A stretch of 64,000 nucleotides of DNA, taken from an uncultured Lachnospiraceae bacterium. Lineage in GTDB: Bacteria > Bacillota > Clostridia > Lachnospirales > Lachnospiraceae. The position numbers were made by a program, and so were the translations under genes. The notes under the pieces are model-generated. The model did not search any database, had not been told where the DNA came from, and saw only the letters and a program-made list of their open reading frames with translations. The stretch spans positions 62,001 through 126,000 of the forward strand of contig CANOKL010000003.1 of the NCBI GenBank assembly GCA_947566645.1. Direction: 5' to 3'. How positions within the stretch are numbered: position 1 is the first letter of the stretch; each line of letters begins with the position of its first letter. Shown here piece by piece: positions 35,555 through 48,500 of the stretch.

Positions 35555-36720
35555 TGAGAAATCCTTTATCACAAAAAGTAGTAGAAATAAAGCCTTCAGG
35601 AATTCGTAAATTTTTTGATGTTGTGAGTGAAATGCCGGATGCCATCTCCCTTGGCGTGGGGGAACCGGATTTTGATACTCCCTGGAGAATCCGGGAAGAA
35701 GGGATCTATTCCCTGGAGAGAGGACGTACCTTTTATACCTCCAATGCAGGGCTTAAGGAGCTGAAGGTTGAGATCAGCAGATATCTGGAGCGGAAGATTG
35801 ATGTGGCATATGATCCGGATAAGGAGGTTATTGTAACAGTCGGCGGAAGTGAAGGGATTGATCTGGCATTCCGGGCTATGCTTGACCCGGGAGATGAGGT
35901 TCTGATTCCCCAGCCAAGCTATGTATCTTATCTTCCCTGTGCGGTACTGGCAGATGGTGTGCCCGTGGTAATCCCGCTTCAGCAGAAAAATGAATTTAAG
36001 CTTACAAGGGAAGAACTGGAGGCAGCCATTACACCGAAGACCAAGATACTGGTTCTCCCATTCCCCAATAATCCTACGGGAGCGGTTATGTCAAGAGAAG
36101 ATCTGGAGCCGGTTGCAGAGGTGGTGAAGGAGCATGATCTGTTTGTTCTGTCTGATGAGATTTACTCAGAGCTTACCTATAAGGATGACCATGTTTCCAT
36201 CGCGGCACTTCCGGGAATGCGGGAACGGACACTGGTAATCAATGGATTTTCAAAAGGATTTGCCATGACTGGATGGAGGCTGGGCTACATCTGTGCTCCG
36301 GAGGAGATTGCAAAGCAGATGCTGAAGATTCATCAGTATGCAATTATGTGTGCGCCGACCAACAGCCAGTATGCGGCTATAGAAGGACTCCGGCACTGTG
36401 AGGGGGAGGTTCAGGAGATGCGCGCATCCTATAATCAGAGACGCCGTTATCTGATGCATGAGATGAAGCGTATGCATCTGGACTGCTTTGAGCCTTTTGG
36501 CGCTTTTTATGTATTTCCTAATATCCAGGAATTCGGAATGTCCTCTGAGGAGTTTGCTACAAGGCTTTTGGAGGAGGAGAAGGTGGCCGTTGTGCCGGGA
36601 AGTGCCTTTGGAGACAGTGGGGAAGGGTATATCCGGATTTCCTATGCATATTCACTGGACGACCTGAAGGAGGCAGTGGGACGTGTAGGAAGCTTCATAG
36701 ACCGGATGAGGAATCGTTAG
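35554..36720 (+). CDS. PLP-dependent class I/II aminotransferase
   Basis: 388 residues with fold-type I landmarks: SLGVGEPDFDTP near the start, PNNPTGAVM (171-179), LSDEIYSELTY and the PLP lysine Lys234 in NGFSKGFAMTGWRLGY. Closest in style to aspartate/aromatic aminotransferases found next to Lrp regulators. The substrate cannot be fixed from sequence. Translationally coupled to the Lrp gene. Confidence 0.9.
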   Translation: MRNPLSQKVVEIKPSGIRKFFDVVSEMPDAISLGVGEPDFDTPWRIREEGIYSLERGRTFYTSNAGLKELKVEISRYLERKIDVAYDPDKEVIVTVGGSEGIDLAFRAMLDPGDEVLIPQPSYVSYLPCAVLADGVPVVIPLQQKNEFKLTREELEAAITPKTKILVLPFPNNPTGAVMSREDLEPVAEVVKEHDLFVLSDEIYSELTYKDDHVSIAALPGMRERTLVINGFSKGFAMTGWRLGYICAPEEIAKQMLKIHQYAIMCAPTNSQYAAIEGLRHCEGEVQEMRASYNQRRRYLMHEMKRMHLDCFEPFGAFYVFPNIQEFGMSSEEFATRLLEEEKVAVVPGSAFGDSGEGYIRISYAYSLDDLKEAVGRVGSFIDRMRNR

Positions 36721-36741
36721 GAAAGGCTGGCGAGGAGCGGC

Positions 36742-38322
36742 ATGGCGGGAGTGAGAGAAACGGGAAACAGCCCCGGAGGCGCGGCTTATGTGCCGGAGAC
36801 CGATACAAGGGCTGCAAAAAAGGCCCTGGAGCTGGAGGCAGGAAATGTTCTGGTTGAACAGACTGTCAGGCAGATCGCGAAGGAACGCGAAATGATAAAA
36901 AAGGAGCAGGAAGCGCAGAAGGACAGAGACAATCAGAACCGGCAGGAGGATACAGAGCCGAAGGATACCCCGGAATTATCGAAGCAGAGTAAATGGTTTG
37001 GAATCGGGGAGAAGCTGTTAGAACAGGAAAACCTGAAGTGGAGCCTTGAGATGGAAGAGCAGTGGGAAGCTTTCCTGAACTGGCTCCCGGTGAAAGGGGC
37101 AGACCTTTCCACGCAGCTTTCAGAGCTTTCGGACCTGTATATGGCTCTTCTGGAGGCGCTTCTTACCCATACGGCAGGAGAGGAACAGGCTGCGCAGAAG
37201 GAGATGCTGGATACATTGCTTGCGCAGAAGCTAAGCCTTCTGCTGGATATGGACCTTAAGGATCTGATGAAGCTTCTTGAGGAAAGCGGGCAGATTGAGA
37301 CGATTAACAGTATTAAGGCAGAGCTGTATAAGAAAACGACCGGAGAGAGTATATCCGCCAGGGAAGCAGGTAAGTTTTATGCAAAGGGCAGAAGCGTCTC
37401 TGTAACGAGTTCCCGGTATTTTGTGCCGGAGACAGCCCCGGCAAAGCAGGACAATACAGGTGTGCTTTACAGGCGATCGGGGGCGCGGAGCGTGCAGGTC
37501 AGTCAGGAATTCAATGCACAGAAGAATTCCGGTGAGCTGCAGATGGATCAGAGAAACCGGGTGCTGGGCGGCGCAAGGGGGCAGTACGGCGCCGGCAGTA
37601 CTGGCGTTTCAGGAAAAGGCGCATCTCTTACGGGACAGGAGCTTGCAAAGGCCAACAGCTTTGCAGGCCATGCGGGAAACAGCGGAAATCTGCTTTCCGG
37701 GAGGGAAATCAGCGCGAAAAATGATGAGGTGGCGGGACTTCTTGCCGGGATTACGTCCATTAAGGGACAGATTTACAGTGAAACTGCCGGGCGCAACAGT
37801 ATGCTGAAAACTCCTGTGAAGAGCGCGCTGAATCAGTTTATAGACTACTACCTTACACAGAAGGGAATGTATAAGACTTATTATTACACGACCAATGCCT
37901 ATGAGAGAACAGGGAGTGCCCAGAAGGCTGTGGAAGAAAGTATTGAGTATGCCTACAGGCAGTTTCTGGAAAAAAAGAATGATGAAGCATACCGCAGGCA
38001 GGCGGCATACTCCGGACAGGCAGGGTTTTTTCAGGCCATGCTAAAGGACATGACGATGGAGGAAGAGCTGCGAAGAGGGCTTCGGTTTCTGGAGGAAAAC
38101 TGGAGGGCATTTCTACAGTCCATCGGGGAAGAGGAGCAAAAGGATCTGCTTGTAACACTGCAGAAGTACAGCCGTTGGGGAGAACTTCTAAGGCCAGAGA
38201 TAAAGAAGGACAGGCGGAAAGAGAAGCCGCAGGCACCAAGAAGAGAAAGGATTACGGTCGCTCAGATTGTGGGCGTGGCGGCGGTAGTGATGGTGTATGT
38301 CTTATACAGGCTCTTTTTTTAG
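36742..38322 (+). CDS. Tail-anchored protein of unknown function
   Basis: 526 residues. Mostly helical and soluble, with an N-terminal charged region (residues about 25-75), a leucine-rich helical block (about 130-190), a Gly/Ser/Asn-rich middle (about 235-330), another helical block, a basic linker and one C-terminal membrane helix (VAQIVGVAAVVMVYVLYRLFF), so it is probably anchored by its tail facing the cytoplasm. AGGAG precedes the ATG 21 bases after the aminotransferase. I do not recognise the family. Confidence 0.7.
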   Translation: MAGVRETGNSPGGAAYVPETDTRAAKKALELEAGNVLVEQTVRQIAKEREMIKKEQEAQKDRDNQNRQEDTEPKDTPELSKQSKWFGIGEKLLEQENLKWSLEMEEQWEAFLNWLPVKGADLSTQLSELSDLYMALLEALLTHTAGEEQAAQKEMLDTLLAQKLSLLLDMDLKDLMKLLEESGQIETINSIKAELYKKTTGESISAREAGKFYAKGRSVSVTSSRYFVPETAPAKQDNTGVLYRRSGARSVQVSQEFNAQKNSGELQMDQRNRVLGGARGQYGAGSTGVSGKGASLTGQELAKANSFAGHAGNSGNLLSGREISAKNDEVAGLLAGITSIKGQIYSETAGRNSMLKTPVKSALNQFIDYYLTQKGMYKTYYYTTNAYERTGSAQKAVEESIEYAYRQFLEKKNDEAYRRQAAYSGQAGFFQAMLKDMTMEEELRRGLRFLEENWRAFLQSIGEEEQKDLLVTLQKYSRWGELLRPEIKKDRRKEKPQAPRRERITVAQIVGVAAVVMVYVLYRLFF

Positions 38323-38337
38323 AAGGCCGGGGCACTC

Positions 38338-38373
38338 CATGATTTTGACTTTAAACATGATTTTGACTTTAAA
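38338..38373. repeat. 18-bp tandem duplication
   Basis: CATGATTTTGACTTTAAA occurs twice, head to tail, at 38338-38355 and 38356-38373, just after the tail-anchored-protein gene. Confidence 0.9.
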
Positions 38374-38376
38374 TAA

Positions 38377-38403
38377 GAGAGGATGCACGAAAGCTCCTCT
38401 CTG
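38377..38403. terminator. Hairpin between convergent genes
   Basis: AGAGAGGA and TCCTCTCT flank an 11-base loop. On the minus strand it is followed by TATTTAAAG, on the plus strand by no T-run, so it fits best as a terminator for one direction only. Confidence 0.5.
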
Positions 38404-38442
38404 AATGACTGCTATCTTAGAAACGGTATCAATACTTTAACA

Positions 38443-39594
38443 TTACAGCATCTCAATAAATGCCGCAATCCGGGTATTCAGCTGCCCTACATCTGCCTGC
38501 GAGTAATCGGTTTCTACATTGATGTAAGGGATTCCCTTTTCTTCGTTTACAAACCGGCGGATTGCCCGGGTTTCTACGTTATATGTATGACAGGCCTGAA
38601 GTGTCATCTCCACAACGCCGTCTGCCTTGTATTCGTCAATGAGTCTTCCAAGCAGTTCCAGACGGTTCGCGTTCGGAGTCATAACGGAACAGCCGATATT
38701 AAGATAACGTCTTGCGATGGCATCATATACATCCGGATTATCCTCATCCACGAGCTTATCAATGGATTTTGCGCCGGAACAGCTTTCGTAGGTTACGACG
38801 ATTCCTCCGTTATCCTCTACCGCGCGGATTACCTTTTCGGTAGCGCCGCCGATCGGACAGCCGGTAATCAGAATACGCGGCTTTTTCTCTTCCATCTTTC
38901 CTTCGGCGTACTCTTTTTTGATCTTTTCGGTCAGGGCATCTACCTCGGCGGGAATGGCTTTTTTGTCAAACTTAAAGGTGCTGCCATAGAGAACCTTGAA
39001 GAGATCCTGGCCTTTGATGGGTGCAGGATCATTTTTCATAACCTCATACAGGCCTTTCAGGGAGCGCCTTACATCATTGTTAATCTTAATCGCTTCCCGG
39101 ATCTGATCCTCGGTAATTGTAATCTCAAACTTCTTCTCCAGATATTCCCTGAAGCGGATGATTTCCTTTTTCCACAATACAAGAGCGTCTTCCCGCTGCG
39201 TATTCGGAAGTTCCATGATATATACATCTTTGAATTCGGACATATATTCATACATCTTCTTTTTCCCGTCACAGGTCGTTTCTCCGACAACTACATCAGA
39301 AAAATAGAAGAAGGGGCATTTGTCTGTAATTGCAAATCCGTAGCTGGACTTTATGAGCGGACACAGGTTTTTTGGAAGGTCTTTTTCTGCTACTGGGATT
39401 GTCTCATCAGACGTGGAGCACAGGCTTACAGATGCGGCTCCCATGGCTGTTGCAATTTCCTGGGGGAAATAGGTGCAGTAGGAGCCAATGACCGGTATGC
39501 CTGCGTCTTTTAACTTTTTTACGCCTAAAAAGGAATTCTTCCGCTGCTCGGCGAATTCTTCGAATACCTCTGGCAAATCCTTGATTATATCCAT
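38443..39594 (-). CDS. Double-cubane-cluster protein, 2-hydroxyacyl-CoA dehydratase (HgdB/YjiM-like) family
   Basis: 383 residues from ATG 39594, chosen for AAGGAGG 8 bases upstream; the frame extends to 39675. Cysteines at 40, 59, 78, 93, 108, 246, 272, 302 and 335; the pattern CPLIKSSYGF ... DKCPFF ... TTCDGKKKMYEYM ... ITGCPIGG ... ESCSG matches the single-subunit double-cubane proteins rather than the heterodimeric dehydratases. Family members carry out low-potential ATP-driven reductions of small molecules, with a separate activator ATPase. No activator gene is next to it here. Monocistronic. Confidence 0.85.
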   Translation of the reverse strand: MDIIKDLPEVFEEFAEQRKNSFLGVKKLKDAGIPVIGSYCTYFPQEIATAMGAASVSLCSTSDETIPVAEKDLPKNLCPLIKSSYGFAITDKCPFFYFSDVVVGETTCDGKKKMYEYMSEFKDVYIMELPNTQREDALVLWKKEIIRFREYLEKKFEITITEDQIREAIKINNDVRRSLKGLYEVMKNDPAPIKGQDLFKVLYGSTFKFDKKAIPAEVDALTEKIKKEYAEGKMEEKKPRILITGCPIGGATEKVIRAVEDNGGIVVTYESCSGAKSIDKLVDEDNPDVYDAIARRYLNIGCSVMTPNANRLELLGRLIDEYKADGVVEMTLQACHTYNVETRAIRRFVNEEKGIPYINVETDYSQADVGQLNTRIAAFIEML

Positions 39595-39792
39595 AATCAG
39601 TTCCTCCTTGTATAAATGTACTTCTTTGCTGCTGTTCATACCAATATGATTCAGCATGCTGCTTTCTTTTATCATATCATTTATTCAAGGCATGGCATAA
39701 TAGAAAAAGATAATAAATGAGGTGGATTTATCGAAAAGAGCAGTCTTTGGTAAAAAAAATATAAAAACAGTAAAAATATTGTCAGAATGTGT

Positions 39793-39821
39793 TTGACTAT
39801 AGGTCATATTTTCGATACAAT
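39793..39821 (+). promoter_or_regulatory. Promoter of trmL
   Basis: TTGACT (39793-39798), 17 bases, TACAAT (39816-39821), about 48 bases before the start codon. Confidence 0.7.
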
Positions 39822-39869
39822 GAAAGTTGGAAAGACTTTTACTTTCATAATAAAGGAGGATAGAGGGGA

Positions 39870-40361
39870 ATGTTAAATATCGTACTGCATGAACCTGAGA
39901 TCCCGGCGAATACCGGGAACATCGGACGTACATGTGTTGCGGCGAATGCGCGGCTCCATCTCATTGAGCCGCTGGGATTCAGACTGAACGAGAAGAATCT
40001 TAAGCGGGCAGGGATGGACTACTGGAGCAGGCTTGACGTAGCTACATACATCAATTATGAGGAGTTTCTGGAACGTAATCCGGGTGCGAAACTTTATATG
40101 GCAACGACGAAGGCGCAGAAGCTTTATACAGAAGTAAGCTATGGGGCGGATGCATACATTATGTTCGGAAAGGAAAGTGCAGGAATACCGGAGGAGATTT
40201 TGGTGCAACATAAGGAGGAGTGTATCAGGATACCCATGGCTTCAGAGATCCGGTCCCTGAACCTGAGTAATTCTGTTTCCATCGTTCTATATGAGGCGCT
40301 GAGACAAAATCAATTTGTGGGGATGAACCTCACGGGACATCTGCACCGGCTTACATGGTAG
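39870..40361 (+). CDS. trmL: tRNA (cytidine/uridine-34-2'-O)-methyltransferase
   Basis: 163 residues, SPOUT family: start LNIVLHEPEIPANTGNIGRTC, MFGKESAGIPEEIL and the knot region IPMASEIRSLNLSNSVSIVLYEALRQ. It 2'-O-methylates the wobble base of tRNA-Leu isoacceptors. ATG follows AAAGGAGGATAGAGGGGA. Usual length. It has its own promoter ahead of the V-ATPase operon. Confidence 0.95.
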   Translation: MLNIVLHEPEIPANTGNIGRTCVAANARLHLIEPLGFRLNEKNLKRAGMDYWSRLDVATYINYEEFLERNPGAKLYMATTKAQKLYTEVSYGADAYIMFGKESAGIPEEILVQHKEECIRIPMASEIRSLNLSNSVSIVLYEALRQNQFVGMNLTGHLHRLTW

Positions 40362-40417
40362 GCAGTATGGGCATACGATTAAAAAAGGATGAAAAGGATA
40401 AAGATACCACAAATTTC

Positions 40418-40446
40418 TAGACTTTCCAATTAATTCGTATTATAAT
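40418..40446 (+). promoter_or_regulatory. Probable promoter of the V-ATPase operon
   Basis: TAGACT (40418-40423), 17 bases, TATAAT (40441-40446), 37 bases before the first gene. The -35 match is moderate, the -10 perfect. Confidence 0.55.
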
Positions 40447-40482
40447 TTAATTTGTAGCACTTTAAAGAAAGGTGGTGAGCTA

Positions 40483-40791
40483 ATGGTAGAGGAAACCATC
40501 AAGACAATTAAGGAAACTGAAAGTAAAGCAGAAGCAATTCTGAAGGAAGCTGAAGACAGGTGTACTGCGATTCTTGAAGACGCCGAGAGTGAATCCAGGA
40601 CCATGAAGGCGCAGGCTGAGGCAATTGCAAAGGAAAAGGCAAGAAGTGCACTTGATTCAGAGAGACAGATCGGGGAACAATCCATACAGGACGCTCTTGC
40701 GGAGGTAGAAGGTGAGATTGCTGTCTTGAAGGAAAATGCAAGAGCAAAGGAGAGCGAAGTAATATCGGCGGTTATTGCAGAGCTTGTCTGA
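40483..40791 (+). CDS. ntpF: V-type ATPase peripheral-stalk subunit (G/H-like, NtpF position)
   Basis: 102 residues, almost wholly a coiled-coil helix rich in Glu, Ala and Lys (EAILKEAEDRCTAILEDAESE). First gene of a nine-gene cluster in the order of the E. hirae ntp operon. It would pair with subunit E to form the peripheral stalk. AAAGGTGGTG precedes the ATG. Confidence 0.82.
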   Translation: MVEETIKTIKETESKAEAILKEAEDRCTAILEDAESESRTMKAQAEAIAKEKARSALDSERQIGEQSIQDALAEVEGEIAVLKENARAKESEVISAVIAELV

Positions 40792-40829
40792 GAATCAAAA
40801 AATTTTAACAGAAAAGGAGGGATGCGGCT

Positions 40830-43333
<2,504 letters not shown>

Positions 43334-43381
43334 GTGACGGAAACGGGAGTGAATAAGAATAGGAAAAGGAGTGCGTAAGCC

Positions 43382-43975
43382 ATGGCTGGAATAGATAAGA
43401 TGAAAAAACAGATCCTGGAGGAGGCAAAGGCGGCTGCAGAGGCAAAGGTTGAGGAAGCGACTGCCAAAGCTGAAGAGATTATTGACCAGGCAAAAGAGGA
43501 AGCGGCCAGAACATGCGAAAGCATCTCCCGGAAGTCCGAGGCAGAGGTGGCGAATTACAGAGAGAGAGTTGTCTCTTCTACTGATTTACAGAGAAGAACG
43601 AAGGTTCTTGCAGCAAAGCAGGAGCTGATCAGCGAGATTCTTGATAAATCGTACGAGTCACTGGCGGGCATGGAGGCGGATAAATACTTTGATATGATGC
43701 TTAAGCTGCTTGACAGATATGTGCTGCCGCAGGATGGGGAGATTTATTTCTCATTTGCAGATCTTAAGAGAATGCCGAAGAGCTATGAAGCGGACGTTAA
43801 GAAGGCGGCGCAGAAGAGAGGCGGAAGCCTTAAGGTATCAGAGGAAGGCAGAAATATTGAGAATGGATTCGTTCTTGCCTACGGCGGTATTGAAGAGAAC
43901 TGTACACTCCGGGCAATGTTCGATGAAAAGAGAGAGGCATTATCTGATAAGGTTAGGGAATTATTATTTGCGTAG
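43382..43975 (+). CDS. ntpE: V-type ATPase subunit E
   Basis: 197 residues: N-terminal roughly 80 residues coiled coil (KKQILEEAKAAAEAKVEEATAKAEEI), C-terminal globular domain ending in LRAMFDEKREALSDKVRELLFA, typical of E. It forms the peripheral stalk together with the first gene's product. Lies in the usual K-E-C order. Confidence 0.9.
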   Translation: MAGIDKMKKQILEEAKAAAEAKVEEATAKAEEIIDQAKEEAARTCESISRKSEAEVANYRERVVSSTDLQRRTKVLAAKQELISEILDKSYESLAGMEADKYFDMMLKLLDRYVLPQDGEIYFSFADLKRMPKSYEADVKKAAQKRGGSLKVSEEGRNIENGFVLAYGGIEENCTLRAMFDEKREALSDKVRELLFA

Positions 43976-43990
43976 GAAGGCAGGAATAGT

Positions 43991-44959
43991 ATGAGTGAAC
44001 AATATACCTACGCGGTTGCGCGCATACGTGCCCTGGAGGTTGCATTATTTTCAAATGCGACCATTGACCAGCTGATTGCATGCTCTGATTACGACCAGTG
44101 TCTGCAGTTCCTCGCCGAGAAGGGCTGGGGTGACAGTGATACCCCGGCACAGGCGGAAGCGATATTGAACAGGGAAGAGGAGAAGATCTGGGAGGTAGTA
44201 AAGGATCTCCATGTGGACATGGATAAATTTGCCGTATTGTCCTACCCGAAGCTTTTCCATAACCTGAAGGCTGCGATTAAAGAAGTCTGTGTGGGGGATA
44301 CGAACAGACATATATTCTATGATGACGTGTCTGTTCCGGGAGCGGCGATGCTTGAGATCGTCAGAGAGAAGGAATTCGGAAAGCTTCCGCCAGACATGCA
44401 GCATGCAGCGGAAGAAGCATACGAGGCTATGCTTCATACACGGGACGGTCAGCTGTGCGATGTGATTATTGACAGGGCGGCTCTTGATGCAGTATACAGG
44501 GCAGGCAAGGCAGCGAAGGATGCGATCATCCGGGACTACGCCGAATCTACGGTAGCCGTTGCAGATATCAAGATTGCCGTGCGTTCGCAGAAAACCGCGA
44601 AGTCATTAGAGTTTATGACCAGGGCGATGGCAGAATGTGACAGTGTGAATGCAGCGCAGCTTGCAAAAGCGGCGTTAAATGGAATGGATTCCATAAGGGA
44701 ATATCTTATGGGCACCGCATATGCGGAGGGTGCGGAAGCACTTGCCCAGTCTCCGTCTGCATTTGAACGCTGGTGTGACAACCGGATCATTCAGACCATC
44801 AGTCCGCAGAAATATAAAGCATTTACAATCGGGCCGGTAATTGCCTATGTAATTGCGAGACAGAATGAAATTAAAACGGTGCGAATCATTCTTTCCGGAA
44901 AGCTTAACGATCTGCCGGATGATTCTATCCGGGAAAGGGTAAGGGAGATGTATGTATAA
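43991..44959 (+). CDS. ntpC: V-type ATPase subunit C (d-type, central stalk socket)
   Basis: 322 residues, all-helical V-ATPase C/d family, starting YTYAVARIRALEVALFSNATIDQLI and ending RIILSGKLNDLPDDSIRERVREMYV. It links the central rotor to the K ring. Overlaps the next gene by 8 bases. Confidence 0.9.
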   Translation: MSEQYTYAVARIRALEVALFSNATIDQLIACSDYDQCLQFLAEKGWGDSDTPAQAEAILNREEEKIWEVVKDLHVDMDKFAVLSYPKLFHNLKAAIKEVCVGDTNRHIFYDDVSVPGAAMLEIVREKEFGKLPPDMQHAAEEAYEAMLHTRDGQLCDVIIDRAALDAVYRAGKAAKDAIIRDYAESTVAVADIKIAVRSQKTAKSLEFMTRAMAECDSVNAAQLAKAALNGMDSIREYLMGTAYAEGAEALAQSPSAFERWCDNRIIQTISPQKYKAFTIGPVIAYVIARQNEIKTVRIILSGKLNDLPDDSIRERVREMYV

Positions 44960-45272
44960 GATTGCAGTATTAGGCGACTATGACAGTATCTACGGCTTCG
45001 CTACACTGGGTCTTGACACATTCCCGGTAAGCACCCATGAAGAAGCCGCAGAAAAGCTTGCAAGGCTGGCCTCTGGGGAATATGGTATTATCTATATTAC
45101 AGAGGCGCTGGCGGCAGAACTGAAGCATGAGATCTCAAGATACCAGGAGCAGATTACTCCGGCGATTATTCAGATCCCGGGTATTGCAGGTAACACCGGA
45201 GCAGGTATTGCCGGAGTTAAGAAGTCGGTTGAGGTAGCAGTAGGTTCTGATATCCTGTTTTCACAGGAGTAA
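44952..45272 (+). CDS. ntpG: V-type ATPase subunit F (central stalk)
   Basis: 106 residues with the F-subunit pattern: KIAVLGDYDSIYGFATLGLD, GIIYITEALAAEL, and IPGIAGNTGAGIAGVKKSVEVAVGSDIL. It pairs with subunit D in the rotor. The symbol follows the E. hirae naming. Confidence 0.9.
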   Translation: MYKIAVLGDYDSIYGFATLGLDTFPVSTHEEAAEKLARLASGEYGIIYITEALAAELKHEISRYQEQITPAIIQIPGIAGNTGAGIAGVKKSVEVAVGSDILFSQE

Positions 45273-45347
45273 CAGGCCGCTGCCGGCCACGGGATGGGCG
45301 GCAGACGGTCAATATGGAAAGCATGAAAGGTAAGGTGATTCGTCCAA

Positions 45348-47117
45348 ATGAATAGTACAGGTACGATAAAAAAAGTGGCGGGACCGCTTGTCATCGCGTC
45401 TGGTATGCGCGATGCCAACATGTCTGACGTTGTACGTGTAAGTAAGCAGCGTCTGATTGGAGAAATCATCGAGATGCACGGAGATGAGGCATCAATTCAG
45501 GTATATGAGGAGACGTCAGGACTTGGCCCCGGCGAGCCGGTAGAGTCTACGGGTGCTCCCATGTCTGTTGAACTTGGGCCGGGTCTTATCACAAGCATCT
45601 ATGATGGTATCCAGCGTCCGCTTGATGATATTATGAAGGTTTCAGGAAATAACCTGCAGCGTGGTGTTGAGGTTGCTTCCCTGAAAAGAGATAAAAAATG
45701 GGAATTTGTCCCGGTAGTAAAATCCGGGGATGAGGTAGAGGCCGGAGATATTCTCGGAACCGTTCAGGAGACTGCAGTTGTAGAGCAGAAGATCATGGTT
45801 CCTTACGGCGTGGCTGGTACGGTTAAGGAGATTAAGAAAGGTGAGTTCACGGTCGAGGAGACAGTGGCAGTTATTTCCACTAAGGACGGTGACAAGGAGC
45901 TTACTATGATGCAGAGATGGCCGGTACGTAAGGGCCGCCCGTATGTAAAGAAGCTTCCTCTTGATGCTCCGCTTGTAACAGGCCAGAGAGTTGTAGATAT
46001 GTTCTTCCCGATTGCCAAGGGCGGTGTTGCAGCTGTTCCGGGACCATTCGGAAGCGGAAAGACAGTAATCCAGCATCAGCTTGCTAAATGGGCAGAGGCT
46101 GATATCGTTGTATATATCGGATGTGGCGAGCGTGGAAATGAGATGACGGACGTTCTGAACGAGTTCCCGGAACTGAAGGACCCGAAGACCGGACGTTCTC
46201 TTATGGAAAGAACGGTTCTGATCGCGAATACTTCCGATATGCCGTTTGCAGCCCGTGAGGCTTCTATTTATACTGGTATTACGATTGCAGAGTATTTCCG
46301 TGACATGGGCTACTCCGTAGCTCTTATGGCAGACTCCACATCCCGCTGGGCAGAGGCGCTGCGTGAGATGTCAGGACGTCTGGAGGAGATGCCTGGTGAG
46401 GAAGGTTATCCCGCATACCTTGGATCAAGACTTGCAGAGTTCTACGAGAGAGCAGGACGTGTGGTTTCCCTTGGAAAAGAGGGAAGAGAGGGCGCACTGT
46501 CCGTAATCGGAGCCGTATCTCCTCCGGGCGGTGATACGTCTGAGCCTGTTTCACAGGCAACACTGCGTATCGTAAAGGTGTTCTGGGGACTGGATTCCGC
46601 GCTTGCGTATAAGAGACATTTCCCGGCTATCAACTGGCTGACAAGCTACTCTCTGTATCTTGACAATATGCAGGACTGGTTCAACGGAACCGTATCAGAG
46701 GACTGGATGGAAGGCCGTCAGAAGATGATGAGCCTGCTTACGGAAGAAGCAGCTCTTGAAGAGATCGTCCAGATGGTAGGTATGGATGCACTGTCACCAA
46801 TTGACCGTCTGAAGATGGAAGCAGCACGCTCTATCCGTGAGGACTTCCTGCACCAGAACTCCTTCCATGAGGTGGATACCTATACGCCGCTTCGGAAGCA
46901 GTATCTGATGATGAAGCTGGTACTCGCATTCTATGAGCAGTCATCCGAAGCTCTATCTAAGGGGGCATCCATGAAAGCCCTTCTTGGAATGGAAGTAAGA
47001 GAGAGAATCGGCCGTTATAAATATACAACGCCGGAAAATATTGAGACAGAATACGAGAAGATTAAGAGTGAATTAAACGCAGAGATTGCAGGTGCGTTTG
47101 GGAAGGAGGACTTCTAA
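45348..47117 (+). CDS. ntpA: V-type ATPase catalytic subunit A
   Basis: 589 residues with P-loop [11 protein letters not shown], the A-type insertion (bulge) domain after the N-terminal barrel, [11 protein letters not shown] and [33 protein letters not shown]. It hydrolyses or makes ATP at the A/B interface. It is 75 bases after ntpG; GGTAAGGTG precedes the ATG. Normal length. Confidence 0.96.
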   Translation: MNSTGTIKKVAGPLVIASGMRDANMSDVVRVSKQRLIGEIIEMHGDEASIQVYEETSGLGPGEPVESTGAPMSVELGPGLITSIYDGIQRPLDDIMKVSGNNLQRGVEVASLKRDKKWEFVPVVKSGDEVEAGDILGTVQETAVVEQKIMVPYGVAGTVKEIKKGEFTVEETVAVISTKDGDKELTMMQRWPVRKGRPYVKKLPLDAPLVTGQRVVDMFFPIAKGGVAAVPGPFGSGKTVIQHQLAKWAEADIVVYIGCGERGNEMTDVLNEFPELKDPKTGRSLMERTVLIANTSDMPFAAREASIYTGITIAEYFRDMGYSVALMADSTSRWAEALREMSGRLEEMPGEEGYPAYLGSRLAEFYERAGRVVSLGKEGREGALSVIGAVSPPGGDTSEPVSQATLRIVKVFWGLDSALAYKRHFPAINWLTSYSLYLDNMQDWFNGTVSEDWMEGRQKMMSLLTEEAALEEIVQMVGMDALSPIDRLKMEAARSIREDFLHQNSFHEVDTYTPLRKQYLMMKLVLAFYEQSSEALSKGASMKALLGMEVRERIGRYKYTTPENIETEYEKIKSELNAEIAGAFGKEDF

Positions 47118-47119
47118 TT

Positions 47120-48490
47120 ATGCCAAAGGAATATAGAACCATACAGGAAGTTGCCGGACCGCTTATGATGGTAAAGGGCGTAGAGGGCGTCGCATATGAT
47201 GAGCTTGGTGAAATCGAGCTTGCCAGCGGCGAGAAGCGCCGTTGTAAGGTACTGGAGGTAGACGGAAATGATGTTGTTGTACAGCTTTTCGAGAATGCCA
47301 GCGGTATCAACTTAAGTAACAGTAAGGTGCGTTTCCTCGGAAAGAGCATGGAGCTGGGAGTTTCCGGAGACATGCTGGGACGTGTCTTCGACGGACTGGG
47401 ACGTCCGATTGATGACGGCCCGGAGATTCTTCCAGAGGAAAGAAGAGATATCAACGGTCTGCCCATGAACCCGGCGGCCCGTGTATACCCGGAGGAGTTC
47501 ATCCAGACCGGTGTGTCCGCCATTGACGGACTGAATACACTGGTACGTGGACAGAAGCTTCCGATCTTCTCCTGTTCCGGTCTGCCCCATTCACAGCTTG
47601 CGGCCCAGATCGCAAGACAGGCAAAGGTTCGCGGAACGGATGAGAACTTCGCCGTTGTATTTGCTGCCATGGGTATTACATTCGAGGAGTCAAACTACTT
47701 CATCGAGTCCTTCAAGGAGACAGGCGCCATCGACAGGACCGTCCTGTTCATCAACCTGGCAAATAACCCGGCTGTAGAGCGTATCTCCACTCCGCGTATG
47801 GCACTGACCGCAGCAGAGTACCTTGCATTCGAGAAAGATATGCACGTACTCGTTATCCTTACAGATATTACAAACTATGCGGACGCTCTCCGTGAGATCT
47901 CCGCAGCAAAGAAAGAGGTTCCGGGCCGCCGCGGATATCCGGGATATATGTATACAGACCTTGCGACCATGTACGAGAGAGCCGGCCGTCAGCGCGGGAA
48001 GAACGGAAGTATCACCATGATCCCGATTCTGACCATGCCAGAGGACGACAAGACCCACCCAATCCCTGACCTTACCGGATACATCACCGAGGGACAGGTA
48101 ATCCTAAGCCGTGAGCTCTACCGCAAAGGCCTGCAGCCGCCAATCGACGTACTGCCATCCCTTTCCCGTCTGAAAGACAAAGGTATCGGCGAAGGCAAGA
48201 CAAGAGCAGACCACTCCAACACCATGAACCAGTTATTTGCCGCTTATTCCCGCGGAAAAGACGCAAAAGAACTCATGACCATCTTAGGAGAGGCAGCCCT
48301 TACAGAGATTGACCTTAAATACGCAGAATTCGCAGAGGCATTCGAGAAAGAATACGTATCCCAGGGATATAACAATGACCGTTCCATTGAGGAGACACTG
48401 GCCATCGGCTGGAAGCTTCTGTCCATGCTCCCAAGAGCAGAGCTGAAACGTATTGACGATAAATTCTTAGACGAATACTACGGAAAGTAG
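47120..48490 (+). CDS. ntpB: V-type ATPase subunit B
   Basis: 456 residues. Nucleotide-binding fold without a P-loop, as expected of B subunits: [61 protein letters not shown]. It follows ntpA by 2 bases. Confidence 0.96.
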   Translation: MPKEYRTIQEVAGPLMMVKGVEGVAYDELGEIELASGEKRRCKVLEVDGNDVVVQLFENASGINLSNSKVRFLGKSMELGVSGDMLGRVFDGLGRPIDDGPEILPEERRDINGLPMNPAARVYPEEFIQTGVSAIDGLNTLVRGQKLPIFSCSGLPHSQLAAQIARQAKVRGTDENFAVVFAAMGITFEESNYFIESFKETGAIDRTVLFINLANNPAVERISTPRMALTAAEYLAFEKDMHVLVILTDITNYADALREISAAKKEVPGRRGYPGYMYTDLATMYERAGRQRGKNGSITMIPILTMPEDDKTHPIPDLTGYITEGQVILSRELYRKGLQPPIDVLPSLSRLKDKGIGEGKTRADHSNTMNQLFAAYSRGKDAKELMTILGEAALTEIDLKYAEFAEAFEKEYVSQGYNNDRSIEETLAIGWKLLSMLPRAELKRIDDKFLDEYYGK

Positions 48491-48500
48491 GAGGTAAAGA

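Noticed and set aside
38383..39513. 376-residue plus-strand frame opposite the double-cubane gene
   Set aside because: Composition is unlike a protein family (mixed hydrophobic and Cys-rich), and the minus-strand gene has conserved cysteines, a good ribosome site and normal length.
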